DNA of 64,000 nucleotides from Blastomussa wellsi (GCA_947652115.1 OX393568.1:13364242-13428241); one strand, 5' to 3'. Positions 1 through 12,227 are shown, counted from the first letter of the stretch. The notes: generated by a model from the sequence alone, not told the origin. Numbers and translations are program-made.

Positions 1-150
1 TCTATGTACAGCGCATGCTCGTCCGACGGGAAAATAGCGTTTGGCAGATGGGGGAGTCGGTATTTTTGTGAAGTTTGCGCAATCCATCACATTTGAATCA
101 ATTACTTTGCAATTTGCATGATTTATAAATTGAATTCGGTAGGTGTTTTC

Positions 151-1575
151 CATAACTGCAGAAATTCTCGCGCGCTCATTGGCTAACGTTCGATGCATAA
201 ATATTCATCGAAACACAAAAGAGCGAAAGCCTGGGTTCCAGGTTGCACGCGCGTTAAAAACTTTCAAAAACAGATTCAATTGCTCAAACTGTTTACCATT
301 CTCGTCCCCATAGCCCTTTTCGTTTCTCTTAGCCGGCAGGGCCTTGGCACGAAAAACGAAGGGTTCTGGGGACATACGATTTTCAAAAAATAATCGAATT
401 TTCTTTATTGGCTGTTGAGAACAAAGAAATCTTAAACGGAAGTGAAAATGTTCGCCGGCCGCCTTTTTACAACATGCAACATGTAGAACCATCAATGCTA
501 AATACATGAAGTCCGGAAGTCCTATAATCTTGGTCTTAAAATCGTATGTCTCCAGAGCCCTTCGTTTTTCGTGCCAAGGCCCTGTCGGCTAAGAGAAACA
601 AAAAGGGCTATTGGGACGAGAATGACTGTTTACAGTCTTTGGTGCTGTTAGTTCTCAGAGATAAGCAACAAATTGCATCCAAAGGGACTCCTTTAAAGGG
701 GAGATCATCAAATTCGTTTTCAAGATGAATATGGATCGGGATGGGAAAACTCCAAAGTTTGACGTGAAACTTTATTTTTGCCGTGAAACTTTATTTTCGC
801 CGTGAAACTGTATTTTTGCCGTGTTCTGCCGTGGCACCACGAGTGGACTGAACTTTGTATTAATTCATCTGGTTTTCGAGAATTCCCGAATGGAATAAAG
901 GTTAATTGTTAAAATTCTGTTTCTGCATTTTGGTTTTGCGTTAGTTTACGAAATTTGAAGTTTGTGATTCTGTAGGTTTCGAATCGTTTTGAGAATTTCA
1001 ATCGCTCGCTCGCTCGCACTTTTCGTGGAAGTGAGTCTTCGCTTAATCATTTTGGCTTTGTTTTGTTCACAGACAGCCCAAGCTCGCGTTGTGATCAGGA
1101 TCATATTGCATAATAGATGTCATGGCAAAAATATAAGAGTTTGTATGGGAATATTTTACAACACCTTTTAGCAAACCGAAATACTGCCAAATCTTAAATA
1201 AAATTGCCTTACCTTTCTTTCACTGTGTTTTTATTCTTGTCTGAACGCTTATTTTGCCGATTCTTGACCATTTAGGCGAGTTGTCGCTTTCTGGGTTCCC
1301 CACTACAAAGAAAAGAACAAGGCTGCACACTCCAGTTCGAAACGCCCGACGAGCCAAGCGAAAAATACCAGCTTAAAATGGTCAAACGACCTCAAATCCA
1401 TCGCAAATTCCAAGAGATGTTCAAGTTTCATTTTAACTCAACAACAACTCAGTCCAGACTCTGTCACTGATGCCAAGCGGCCGTTTGCTTTAAAAAAGCC
1501 AAGGTAAAAAGATCTCCATTGTGCCTGTACGCGCTTGTCACGACACGCGACCGTTAAAATACTCCTTGCGGTAAC
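151..1575 (+). repeat. Dispersed repeat AB, copy 1
   Basis: The stretch begins with CATAACTGCAGAAATTCTCG and matches, block by block, sequence at 5953-7573 plus 11660-11925, at 32540-33010 (3' half), at 55180-55400 (a fragment) and at 57480-57915 (reverse strand). It is therefore one interspersed family about 1.4 kb long. No long reading frame is shared by the copies and no terminal repeats were found, so its class is unknown. This copy is interrupted by the TIR element at 297-624. Confidence 0.75.
297..624. mobile_element. 328-bp foldback MITE with 9-bp TSD
   Basis: Two arms of about 90 bp (297-386 and 536-624) are near-perfect inverted copies, both beginning CATTCTCGTCCC. The insertion is flanked by the 9-bp direct repeat ACTGTTTAC (288-296 and 625-633). 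The interrupted host sequence (repeat AB) is continuous in the copy near 6720, which supports a true insertion. A 9-bp duplication fits Mutator-like or Merlin-like elements, but no transposase is present to decide. Elements at 55998-56073 and 56873-57126 share the same ends. Confidence 0.9.
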
Positions 1576-1744
1576 TCGTATTCCACAGAGCAAGAAAATA
1601 TGAAAAAGTACAAAATTTCTTTCAAGAGCGTAATATTGTGACAAAACAAAAAGCCGGCCGCTAAGCGACTGCCCTTCGCCTTTTCGAAGTGGTTCGCGCC
1701 AAGAATGAAAGTATCTTTCTTATTGCAGCTAACACGACTGCTTA

Positions 1745-1932
1745 GGGCCTGATTACATGGACCGGGCTGGCCCGGTTAGCCGGGCTTGTTTCAGTTTACC
1801 GAGATCTCGGTACGTCTGTTAAACGCAACAAAAATCAACTTAGCGATTACATGACAACCGGGCCAGCCCGGTTAGCCGACAAAGAAACCCATCACGACAA
1901 ACCGGGCCAGCCCGGCTCATGTAATCAGGCCC
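1745..1932. mobile_element. 188-bp TIR MITE, 3-bp TSD (Harbinger-like?)
   Basis: The ends are inverted copies beginning GGGCCTGATTACATG. Inside each arm lies the palindromic block CCGGGCTGGCCCGG. Flanks are TTA (1742-1744 and 1933-1935), as expected for the TWA target of PIF/Harbinger elements. The class call is an inference from the target length; there is no coding capacity. A more decayed relative lies at 16177-16600. Confidence 0.75.
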
Positions 1933-1935
1933 TTA

Positions 1936-2945
1936 GAATGTTAAGCAATGCAAGTATCGACAACGAATCAATTACCTGTATACAAAAAATACCGACACGT
2001 TTCATGAAATTCGTGCGTTACGCATGATCAGTTTTGCTTTTTGTGCAATTTCACCAACAATAGTCAAGACTTGAGTGCTGTTTCTCTTTCCAAAGGGTGA
2101 AAAATAGCTGCTGGATGGAATTCCTTTCAAAAACAAAGTCGAATGCCGTTCCACGGCTGGAATGAAACCTACTACTGTCATGGAAACAGATGATTGACGT
2201 CCATCGAAACTCATTTTTCGAACGGAAAAACTATATCGTTGGAGGGCGCGTGTGATCGGTGACAGCTGTAATTGCGGCAAACATCACAGCATTCATGCAC
2301 CCAGTTCAAAATTAATAGGTTCGACGAATTAAATTCGACTAAGATTCGACGTTTGCCCTAGGCCTAAGATATCCAGTACGCTTTCAGTACCCGCACATCC
2401 CAGCTAGACTAGGAAAAGATATATCTACTGCCCTTCAAAACAACATTGGATACTAAATGAAGAGAATTCCAATATAAAATATTAAACAGGATCTTATACA
2501 GAAACAATATGCTGATTAACTTATGTGATTCAATTTTTAAAAAAGTCAAACCCATCACAAACACTGTAATTTCTGGCTGCCTTGCCTATCCATCAAGATC
2601 ATGTGACATTGAAAACCGTGATATAAAGGCCTATTAATTACTGACAACTTCTCCAAAGTCCAAAGATCAAACGCAAATTATCGAGGAAAGCACTCGGTTA
2701 TTTGGTAGTTGCCGATGCCTTACGAGAGTTAGGACAACAGACGTAGCTCGCATTTGAGGTTTTGAAAATCGTCAATCTTCCGGAGGTAATCACGCGTGAT
2801 TAGTCATATTCTTCACGGGTCACGAAAATCCACCAGGTCAAAGATCACGAGGAGTTAACAACATACGACCCTTGACTTTTCAAAATGCTGCTTCTTCTAA
2901 AAGGCAATAGGCGTGTCAATTCTCAATTTTCCGAAAAGGAGTGCA
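1936..2945. other. No gene recognised
   Basis: About 1 kb of AT-rich sequence. On the minus strand 2280-2002 there is an open frame of 92 codons with fairly coding-like composition. I recognise no domain in it and see no convincing splice sites, so it is not called a gene. Confidence 0.4.
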
Positions 2946-2949
2946 TATT

Positions 2950-3300
2950 TCCAAAGGGGGGGCACTCCCTTATATGGGCTATACAGGGACGTGCCGCTGG
3001 ATAAGGTATGGTTTTTGACTTCTCAGTCCTGAACAGGGTCTATAATTCAAGCGAGTCTGTCCTAAACAGGGTATGGATATTGAGGAGTCGTCCTGTACGC
3101 TGTAAACGTTCATCAGAATTTGTTGCGCCGGTCATCAGTCAACATAAGATCATTTTGAGGACTAGATATTAGCGCTATAGTATAAAAACCGCTTCCCTTG
3201 TCCTAAACAGGGTATATGTTTGAGGTTATTTTGGTCCTAAACAGGGTCAGGGTTTCGGACCTCCAGCGGCACTCCTATCCCCTATACCCAATATATCCCG
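2950..3300. repeat. Repeat with TCCTAAACAGGGT motifs
   Basis: The motif TCCT(A/G)AACAGGGT occurs four times (near 3026, 3058, 3202 and 3235). The edges contain the inverted pair GTGCCGCTGGA / TCCAGCGGCAC, within a longer imperfect inverted repeat. This looks like a non-autonomous TIR element of about 350 bp. I could not define a target duplication. Confidence 0.55.
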
Positions 3301-3507
3301 ATATATTTTTGTTGTTTGTAATTTTTAATTATTTGGAATCCATTGTCGAGATACTATATATTGTATAAGACTCCAAATAAACATGTCTGTCTGTAGAGTG
3401 TATTTTGATATTAACATTCCCCGTACAGCTGTAGAATACGGCATGTGTAGAGTAAACAAGACCTGAGGTCAATTGTTAACAGTAAAGCATCACAATATAC
3501 AGCTTAC

Positions 3508-3637
3508 CTCCCCCATTTTTGAAACACAAATACGGGAAACGCCATATGTTTCCAAGACCAACAGAAAATCCAATTAATGCAAGTATGAAATCGAGCTTTC
3601 CAACCCATGTTTCTCGCACGTTTTCGGAGGAACCCAT
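3508..3637 (-). CDS. SLC6-type transporter, isolated first coding exon
   Basis: The 44-residue reading starts at an ATG at 3637 and ends at a consensus donor (GAG|GTAAGC, GT at 3507-3506) in phase 1. It contains the SLC6 (Na+/Cl--dependent neurotransmitter/amino acid transporter) N-terminal signature: a Trp-Gly/Val-Lys-hydrophobic entry to TM1 ([11 protein letters not shown]), then [16 protein letters not shown] and KNGGG. These residues line the ion/substrate site in this family. The frame stays open upstream to 3730, so an earlier Met is possible. The rest of the gene should lie at lower coordinates, but I saw no second SLC6 exon between 1 and 3507. Either the first intron exceeds 3.5 kb or this is a stray duplicated exon. 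Nothing in the exon itself is broken. Confidence 0.72.
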
Positions 3638-3639
3638 TG

Positions 3640-4547
3640 CGCTTAAAAAAGCGTTGATCGATGTTACTCTATTACAAAGCTTAAGTTGTGTGTACCTGTC
3701 GAACCCAGAACTCAAAATAAACAGTGTCACGGCGACGTGTAATTTTACTCAACCTGATACGGCATGCCATCTCGTGAGACAGCTCGTGATACATAATCAC
3801 GCGTGACAATCATTACGGTTAATTAGCGGGATGCAGGATTTGGCTAATTTTTGAAGTAATATTCGGGATGCGAGCTAAAAACAGGAGCGGGAAGCGGGAA
3901 TTTCATGATTTTGGGCGGTCGGGATGCGAGAATTGGAAAGATATCGGGAGAACGTCTTTTTAGTTGTGTCAGGTTTCAATTAATGAATAGTAAAGGATTT
4001 TATCCTGTCCAACTTATCCATTGCCACCTTGATGTTACGTTCGTCATTGCATTGCTAGCCTGCGTGGCAGGCGTCCGAAGGGGAGGGAGATGGGGAAAAA
4101 ACCAGCCTTCCACCCGCGCGCTATTGCATTGCTATTTTCCGGAGTTGATTTCGTCACAAGGAAGTGGTATCAAATCACAGAGGTCTCTTTTGGGCAAGTT
4201 ATCCTGCTTTAGCTCTCTGGTCTTCTGATCTGAAAGCTGAATTGTTGTGGAAGGTCTGGCCAGTATGGCAACACCGCTATCGAATGCATCGACCTCTGGA
4301 GACTCTGTACCAACGGATGTAGTAGATTGGCCTTTCTTCACAAAGAGAAATCAGTCGAGTCCCGGTTCGAGGTTGTGGTCGAGGTTGGTCAAGACACTAA
4401 AGGCCTTCAGAAAAGGTGAGGTGAGTCGGCGTTTATTTATCCTTTCTACATTTAACAGCATTTATTTAGTAAATAAACCCAGGTTTCCGGTCAAGGGAAG
4501 ACGAGTTTTTGGCATAATCCTCAAAAGTCCGAGCAAAGAGAGCGTTT
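3640..4547. other. No gene recognised
   Basis: Open frames of 60-107 codons occur on both strands but overlap one another and show no recognisable domain. The G-rich stretch near 4080 looks repeat-derived. Confidence 0.4.
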
Positions 4548-4551
4548 TTAA

Positions 4552-5187
4552 GGTCATTCCCCTGAAATAGAACTGACAATAGATTTTCGTTCAAACTTTG
4601 CCCATTTGTTGTTCATCGTAAGGGAATTTAAATTTTGTAATGAAAAAGAGGGGTTCCCATATTCGTTTAGGAGCAGGAGCACCTTGAAAATACCCCATCA
4701 TGATTCGTTAAAATATCAGCTTCAGAAATGTTTTCATTTGACTAGCCCATGCCACGTCTTATGGGAGAAGCAAAAAATAGGGAGAAAGTAAAACAGGGGA
4801 AAAAACTATAGATATACTGTATCGCCTTCAAGGAACAATTTAATAGATGTTTCATTTTCCAGTCGACCTTGATTCAACTTGTTACTAGTATGCAGTGATC
4901 TCGAGGCCACAATATCTGTTCAATAAGTTCACGTTTCCGTCGATTATTTATTTTTCTGCAATGGGAATTTGTTAATATTCCTGTTATAGGAAGAAAGTGA
5001 TTGCTAGTCTCAGAAAAAGGGTAAAAAAAAAAAAAAGTCACCATACTCGTTTACGAGAAAACGACGATTTATCTCCTTCACGAGCAAAGCCGTAAATAAA
5101 ACGCCGCAGTTTTCTTTAGGTGCGCGCGCTGATGACGAAATAAATCGTGCGCAGTAAGGATGCGCAATGCAATACAGGGGAATGACC
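4552..5187. mobile_element. TTAA-flanked TIR element, copy 1
   Basis: The ends are GGTCATTCCCCTG and its reverse complement, preceded by TTAA (4548-4551) and followed by a slightly altered TTTAA. The whole 636 bp matches 48606-49251 in the opposite orientation. A TTAA target is used by piggyBac and Kolobok elements. There is no transposase frame, so it is non-autonomous. Confidence 0.82.
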
Positions 5188-5952
5188 TTTAATGCTTACA
5201 AGACGCGTAATTTGTTTGCCTGGATTTGTTTTGGTGTTTTGCCAAACGAGTTTTTCAAATAATTTCAAAGGTGTTAGATGAAATGTTTACCGGTAAATTC
5301 AAAATACTTTAATCGTCTGCGTTATAAGCCCACTCGAATGTTGATATAGAAATAATTCGTTTTAGAATCTGAAATAACCCCGCGAAAACCAGTTCAACCT
5401 TCTTCCAAACAAATTTTCCTTTGTTACGGGAGGAAGTTGCGTGTCCAACCAGGGCGAGCGCCCTGGTCCAACGAATTATTCTGCAGACATTTTTCGCGCC
5501 TGGTGGAAATCCGAGTCACGAAATTAAAGCCAATTAACTGCAGTGGTTTTGACAGCTGACTTGCCCAACCCCCACCCTCAGTTTTCTTCTCTGGCTACAG
5601 CACTGCCGAGGGTGTCCGCTTAAGACATGTTTGGCTTTAGTTACATGTACGCGCATTTAGAGCTTAAAGTTTAGTGACGGATCATTGAAATAGATAAAGC
5701 ATTCTAAGGCAGCAGGCCCTTTTCAGTTGGCATCACAGGCTCACACACAGATCTTCTTTAAGTAGATCGAGCAATTTGAAAAACAATAAGGTGTAGGTAA
5801 GGAGATGGCGGTGGGTAAATGAACATTTTGGGGGGAGCAACTAAATTCGCTAAGTCTACAGAAAGAATAACTTCGATAACCACATCCAGGACAATCAGAC
5901 ACGCAGCATGTTTTTGCGATTGGTCATATGTGGTGACCAATTCATTTTTTAC
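5188..5952. other. No gene recognised
   Basis: Sequence between a TTAA element and repeat AB copy 2. Only short frames without domains are present. Confidence 0.4.
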
Positions 5953-7573
5953 CATAACTGCAGAAATTCTCGCGCGCTCATTGGTTATTATTATTAATAT
6001 TATTATTATTATTATTATTGGCTAATATTCGCCGTCGAAACACAAAAGAGAGAAAGCCTGGGTTCCAGATTGCACGCGCGTTGAAAACTTTCCAGACTTT
6101 GGTGCTGTTAGAGGGGGTAAGTTTCTAAAGAAACTGTGGTGATGCGTCGGTGGGAAGTATAACAATATAATTTGGTTTTATCAAAGAGATTCGAGTGCTG
6201 ACGTTTCGACGACGTTTCGTTTCGTTTTTTCACAGTTTGTAACGTAGTTTGACAGTATGTCCACATCAGCCACATCTGGCTGCCCTTAATTTAACCTACT
6301 ATACCAAATAAAGTATGTATGTAATGTATGAGCGTTAGCCCTTCGTCGGAGCGAATCGAATTGGTGCTGTTAGTTCTCAGAAATAAGCAACAAATTATAT
6401 ACAAGGGGATTCCTTTAAAGGGGGAATCATCAAATTTCTTTTCAAGATGAATATGGATCGGGATTGAATTAATCTGTGAAGGGAAAACTCCAAAGTTTGA
6501 CGTGAAACTCGTTGAAGGGATCGTTTATTTTTGCAGTGTTCTGCAGAGGCACAGGGAGTGGACAGAACTTTGTGTAAATTCATCTGCGCTCATTGGCTAA
6601 TGTTCGCGGTAGAAAAATTCACCGAAACACGATGACGTAGTGTGATGCCATCACGCGCGCTTGTTGAAAATTTTCCAAAACAACTTCAATCGGATCGCTC
6701 AAACTGTTTACAGTATTCGGTGCTGTTAGTTTTCACAAATAATAAACAGATTGCATACAAAGGGACTCAGTTAGGGAGGAAATCATCAAATTCGTTTTCA
6801 AGATGAATATGGATTCGGATTGAATTAATCTGTGAAGGGAAAACACTCGTTGAATGGGATCGTTTATTTTTGCCGTTTTCTGCCGAGGCACCGCGAGTGG
6901 ACTGAACTTTGTATTAATTCATTTGGTTTTCGAAAATTTGCGAATGGAATAAAGGTTAGTTGTTAAAATTCTGTTTCTACAGTTTAGCTTTGAGTTACTT
7001 TGGGTAGTTTGAAGTTTGATTCTGTAAGTTTCGAATTGTTCCCAGGAAATTATTTCAGGTTCGCTCTCACTATTACTTTGTGAGAGCAAGTCTTCACCAT
7101 TTGGCTTTGTTTTGTTATGGTTTGTGACAATGTGGTGACGAAATTCATGGTCGATTACAGGACGTGCCACAACAAGCTCACGTCTATTTGTTAAATCGTC
7201 CGCAGGATTCAGTTTCTTTTGGTCAGTGGCTCTGGTCTGTTCTGGGAGATCTTTATTGTCAACAACACGTACTTCAGTATAGGTCATAGATTAAAGTTTG
7301 TGTAAGGAGAATGACTGACTTTCACTGAAGATGCAAACGTCGGTCACAGGAAGCCCAACTTCATATTGTGATCAGGATCATATTGCGTAATAGCTGTCAT
7401 GGCAAAAATATAAGAGTTTGTATGGGAATATTTTACAACACCTTTTAGCAAACCGAAATACTGCCAGATCTTAAATAAAATTGCCTTACCATACTTTCGC
7501 CGTGTTTTTTTCTTGTCTGAACGCTTATTCTTGGCTATTTAGGCGAGTTATCGCTTTCTGGGTCTCCACTTAG
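5953..7573 (+). repeat. Repeat AB, copy 2, proximal part
   Basis: It matches 151-1290. It contains a TTA/TAT microsatellite (about 5984-6020), a Penelope-like insertion (6112-6360) and a second, partly duplicated start block (6584-6720). The copy stops at about 7573 in the middle of a block that resumes at 11660, so 4.1 kb has been inserted into it. The minus-strand frame 7287-6919 (122 codons) lies in this repeat and has no recognised domain. Confidence 0.7.
6112..6360 (-). mobile_element. Penelope-like element 3' fragment with 13-bp TSD
   Basis: Read on the minus strand, the block matches the 3' tail after the GIY-YIG fragment near 62740-62850: GATTCGCTCCGACGAAGGGC, then the 'acgtcag' and 'ctcgaatctctt' blocks, then 'gataaaaccaaattatat'. 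It is flanked by the 13-bp direct repeat TTGGTGCTGTTAG (6099-6111 and 6361-6373). This is a heavily 5'-truncated insertion into repeat AB. Confidence 0.8.
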
Positions 7574-8689
7574 GGACCGATCGTTTATTACGTCCGGGGG
7601 GGGGGGGGGGGGGCGGTAATTTTGGAGGGGGGTTCAATTTTGAAACAAGATCCATTTTGGGGGTTACATTTTTATCTTGCAAGAAACGTGAGGGGGGTCA
7701 AATTTTATGACACAGCAGTGGAAGTCTAAAAGTTTTACAACTGGGACGATCCTAGCCTTGTTACCTTTCAGAATGCAGGGAATGGCATCTTAGAGGCCTA
7801 CATTTCTGGAAAATTTTCTGGGGGAGCAGACCCCCAAAGAAACTCGCGCCTTTTGCGCTCGTGCTCGCTCCCAAAACCTACCTTTTTTCTATTTCAAGGG
7901 TTGGAATCTGTAGCTCTGCAATTCAGAGATATCTCTGCCTCCAGGGGTAACCAACGAACAGACTGTGGCAAAATACATTCTTTTATCCAAATGAATGAAA
8001 ATATATGATATTAAAAGATTTACAGGTGTTCTTGAGTGTTGCTGGGAAAAATTTATCTGTACCTTTCTGCCAGAACATGATCCATATTTTTTTGCCAGCC
8101 AGCAATTAGAACAAACAACAAACGTGCGGAAATGGCACTGAAAACCGTTGAAATCCTCTCTTCTCAACGAGATTCAAGCCTTCGTGAATCAGTTTCTTCA
8201 GTCGCCCCTCCAAGTTTCAATCGGCCAGCGCAGAAGTATTGTTTTTTTTCAGTGACAACTCCCATGAGAAAACATATAATGAACCACTTTGCTAGCCAGC
8301 CAGCAACATTTGCGCTGGGGAAAAGATAAAGTGAGGAACAGACTCCTTCACTCGTTGGGTGGCCCCGCACCTCACTGGATAGTCGCCATACTAAATGTGC
8401 ACACCCGTGTCAGGGCTTTATCATGCACCATATTATGTACCGTAACCCACTAGATTACCTACAGGTATATTAAACTATAAAAAGAATGATAACAATTTTA
8501 TTCACACACAAACAGCTAAACTTATTACAAACAAGATGGAAATACAAGCAATAAACGAGAGAAAAGATAAAAGAGATATTAAAAAATAGGATAAAAATAT
8601 GTACGTGTGAGGAACGAAGCAAAGAATCTTGCATTATTTAAAGCATGGTCAGAAGGGGGGTGTAATTTTCTTAAGTAATTATTTTTGGG
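7574..8689. other. Repeat debris with long G tracts
   Basis: A run of 19 G near 7598 is followed by G-rich blocks typical of decayed repeats. Nothing here reads as a gene. It is part of the 4.1 kb that splits repeat AB. Confidence 0.5.
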
Positions 8690-8887
8690 GGGGTACAGTT
8701 TAGATAACTTTATTTATACACGGTATTTCCATCAGCTTATTTAGAAGTATTTATGGGAATCAACTAACTACCTATCTTCCTAGCTACAAAAAAGGCGTAA
8801 AATACAAAAGAATAAAAACTGCTTTTCATGGAGGCCGTGTTCAAAAAAATACACTTAAAAATTTCGCTTAAGAATTATAATAAAAAT

Positions 8888-11086
8888 TTACTTAAAACTG
8901 TGGCGACTTAGTTTTGTCTTAAACTCGCTTAAGGAAGTCGCTTGTCTTAATTCTGTGGGTAAGTTGTTCCACAACTGAGCTCCACTGTATGAAAAACTTC
9001 TCTTCAGGTAATCAGTGCGAGGTTGTGGAAGAACTAGTTTGTTTTCGGTATTCCTCAAACGATAAGCACTCGCGTTGTCGCGATAAACGAATTTTGATCG
9101 TAAATATTCTGGTGTCATCCCATGTAAAGTCTTATACATCATGATAGATTTCTTTTCTAATCTTTGATGACAGAGTTTACGCCACCCTAATGCCCGGAAC
9201 ACCTCATCTAAATCACTATCGTAGCTCGCAGACATCAAAATGCGGGCAGCACGATTTTGAAGCCTTTGAAGCTTTTCAGAAAGGCCCTTTCCACAGTTTC
9301 CCCATACCACATTACAATAATCAAAGTGAGGCTGAACAAGGCTATTATAGACCCTGATCAAAATGTTAAATGGGATATAATTTCGTATTCGTTTAATTGC
9401 ACCAATGGCCGAAGCAATCTTTTTACAAACATTTTCAATGTGGCACTCCCAATTCAAGGTTTGATCGATCAAGACCCCGAGGGATTTAGCTGATGCTACC
9501 TGTTCTACAGCCTTGTCATTTATAATAAGAGAAAGACTTTCTGAAAACTGCGATAACTTCTGCCTTGACGCAATAAGCATAAACTCTGATTTTGTCAAGT
9601 TCAAGGTAAGCTTGTTAGCTGACAACCACGTGTACACGTTACTTAAGTCATAATTAAGGCAATCATTTATATGCTTAACGTCTGCACTAGCAAATGTCAA
9701 GCTGGTATCGTCAGCATACATTCTGGTTTGTGAGTACCTCAGGCAATTTGGTAAGTCGTTAATATATAACAAGAACAAAAGAGGTCCCAAAATTGTTCCT
9801 TGAGGAACACCACATCTCAAGAATGTTGGTGTTGACTTACAGGAATTAATGTGACAAGTTTGAGTTCGATTATCAAGGTAAGGAGCAAACCATTTATAAC
9901 TGAGCCGACGAATCCCATAATATTGTAATTTCCTTAACAAAATATCGTGATCATATTTAATCATTGTATCGTAGGCCTTTTTGAGGTCTAAAAAAACGAC
10001 AGCGTTGACAAAACCACGATCAATGTTCATGGCCCAACTATCAGTAGCTTCAATTAGTGCCGTCAGTGTGGAATGCAAAGAACGAAAACCAGATTGATGA
10101 CGAGTAAGAAAGCTATTCTTAGTTAGATACTGATATAGCTGGTCGTAGATTATCCGTTCGAAAACCTTGGCCACAACCGGAATTACTGATATTGGTCTAT
10201 AATTTGTCGGATCAGAGCGCTTCCCGGAATTTTTATACAATGGAGTGATTCTAGCAGATTTCCATTCATCAGGGAAGATGCCAGTTATTAAGGATTGATT
10301 AAATATGCGAGTAAGAGGTTCCGCCAGTAGATCCGAACATTCCCTTAAAAGTTTCGCCGAAATATTATCTAATCCAGTTGCCTTTGACTTACAGAGTTTT
10401 GATAGATGTGCAAAGACATGTGTTGGTGTTATTTTTTCAAATATGAAGTCTTTATCAGTTTCAGTAAGAAATTCTTCAAAGGATTTATCAACTTCCATTA
10501 CATGCCTACTCAGGCTTGGCCCAATTTCCGTAAAAAAGGAATTTAGCATTTCTGCTATATCTGTATGGCCATTAGAATTTAGCCCATTGTATTCAATTTC
10601 ATTAATAACGGTTTTATTCGACTTACGCGAAGTCAGTTCGTTAATAGTTTTCCATGTTTTGCGTTGATCTCCTGAGCAATTACTAAAAGCATTTTTATAG
10701 TAAGCCTGTTTAGCGCTGTTAATTTCTCGGTTTACTATACTAACCAATCGAAATTGGTTCCAAATAGATGGATCATTTGTTTTAATAGCTTTTCTTTTGA
10801 GGCGGTCTCTATAATTCATCCGCTTTTTTAAAGTAGTAGTAATCCAAGGTGATTTGGAACTACGTGTCCGTTTTGCCTTCATTGGTGCATGTCTTTCGCA
10901 GACAGTTAAAAATATACATTTCCATTTCTTCCACATGTCATTGGGATCGTAGAATTGGCTAATGTCATCCCAAGATTGCGCCCAAATCCCAGCTCGAAAA
11001 TTGGCGCTATTAAAATGTTTAAACTGTCTATAACTTATTAAATTAATTCCTTTTGAGAAAGTGGGAATTGAAATCTTTCGATAAAC
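8888..11086 (-). pseudogene. LINE ORF2: reverse transcriptase region
   Basis: An uninterrupted frame of about 730 residues encodes the linker after the endonuclease, the reverse transcriptase and the C-terminal thumb/tail. Visible motifs in order are ITPLYKNSG and PTNYRPISV (fingers), HQSGFR, VFLDLKKAYDT (first catalytic Asp), GVPQGTILGPLLFLLYINDL, and the catalytic YADD box (nt 9719-9708). The tail has the usual CNVVWG and LQRLQNRAARI motifs. All RT catalytic residues are present, so this part is undamaged, yet the gene lacks the N-terminal endonuclease and any start of its own. The apparent Met at 11143 lies in inserted sequence. It acts, when complete, in target-primed reverse transcription. 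Confidence 0.92.
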
Positions 11087-11097
11087 ATATACTAAGC

Positions 11098-11397
11098 TAT
11101 TTTTGTTATTTTGCTTCAATATTAAACAATACATTACACACAAATACTGCCTACAGGCATTACATTACTGATATTACTTACACTATTACTTGCACAAAGG
11201 AAAATTCAATATATTACAATTCGATAGATTGTTTTCACCAAGAAGACACACTATATTTGATGATACTTTAATTACGTGACATTTTACTTTGATTACGTGA
11301 CATATTAAAACAACACACTACTTACGTTACGCGTTAACAATATTACTTACAATACATTAAAATGTGTTGATTATTGCTGCGTGTTACATAAAGATTG
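11098..11397. mobile_element. 300-bp insertion in the LINE, 11-bp TSD
   Basis: The LINE reading is interrupted here. The 11-mer ATATACTAAGC occurs at both edges (11087-11097 and 11398-11408). The insert is AT-rich with many TTAC words and has no coding capacity or clear inverted ends. Removing it still leaves a frame change and a small gap, so the LINE was already damaged or lost bases at the junction. Confidence 0.6.
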
Positions 11398-11659
11398 ATA
11401 TACTAAGCGGCGACATGAAACACCCCAGAACAATACACGTTTTCCGGACGATTAGTTCGAGTAGGTTCATTAATAAGTTGATTCAAACCATAGATATCTG
11501 TGACATTTAAGAGAGCTTTTGCATAGGCATTGTCTTTGGATAGCAAATCACAATTCAAATCCCCAATGAGAAAATGTTCAACATTATCTGAATCTAATTT
11601 ACTTAACAATATATCAAGGTGCGAAAAAAGTTCTTGGGGTGAATTAGGAGGTCTATACC

Positions 11660-12056
11660 AACGAAAAGAACAAGGCTACACACTCCAGTTCGGAAGGCCC
11701 GACGAGCGAAACGAAAAATCCCAGCTTAAAATGGTCAAACGGCCTCAAATCCATCGCGAATTCCATGAAGAGATGTTCTACTCTCATTTTAACTCAACAG
11801 CAACGCAGTCCGGGCTCTGTTATCGACGCCAAGCGACCGTTTGCTTTAAAAATCCAAGGTAAAAAGATCGCCATTCTGCCTGTACATTTTCGTCACGACA
11901 CACGACCGTTGAAAAGCTCCTTGGTAACCCCGCATCGATATTCGACCTGAGGGGACCTAAGAGGGGACCAGGGGAGTAAAAAGAACTTGTTGAGAGCAAT
12001 TGACGGTGTGGAACTCCGGTGAGGTAAAGTTTGTTAATGAGGCGGGGTTACCAAGA
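11660..12056 (+). repeat. Repeat AB, copy 2, distal part
   Basis: It resumes exactly where 7573 stopped: ACGAAAAGAACAAGGCT matches the block after CTTTCTGGGTTC in copies 1 and 3. The end (about 11920-12056) is bounded by inverted CTTGGTAACCCCGC / GCGGGGTTACCAAG. The inside of that palindrome runs in the opposite orientation to the matching block at 32910-33010. Confidence 0.65.
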
Positions 12057-12227
12057 AGTGTGGAATTCTTGTCTCGCAAAGTCAAAATGTAGATGGATAG
12101 AACCATCTGAACATTAAAACGCATGGACAAATCCATGCTTAAAAGGCACAGCATATCGGATCTGTTAAGACCTACGGCCCCAAAAAGTAGTATTAAGTAG
12201 ACGTGAAAACTGCAAAGCACGAAAAAC

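Larger units (their letters stand above)
8690..11659 (-). mobile_element. 5'-truncated CR1/L2-like LINE
   Basis: A minus-strand non-LTR retrotransposon. At its 5' edge is a fragment of APE-type endonuclease (11659-11403: WYRPPNS, then FLIGDLNCDLL). The reverse transcriptase frame then runs to 8888. The 3' end shows AATAAAGTTATC near 8700 followed by G-rich repeat. The element starts abruptly at 11659, where repeat AB resumes, so its endonuclease N-terminus is missing. A 300-bp sequence (11098-11397) interrupts it between the endonuclease and reverse transcriptase parts. The clade call comes from the EN-RT order and motif style and is approximate. Confidence 0.88.

Noticed and set aside
4247..4570. 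107-codon plus-strand frame
   Set aside because: No recognisable domain; its end runs into the TIR of the TTAA element.
11110..11143. Start of the LINE reading frame at 11143
   Set aside because: Those codons are in the 300-bp insertion, not in the LINE protein.
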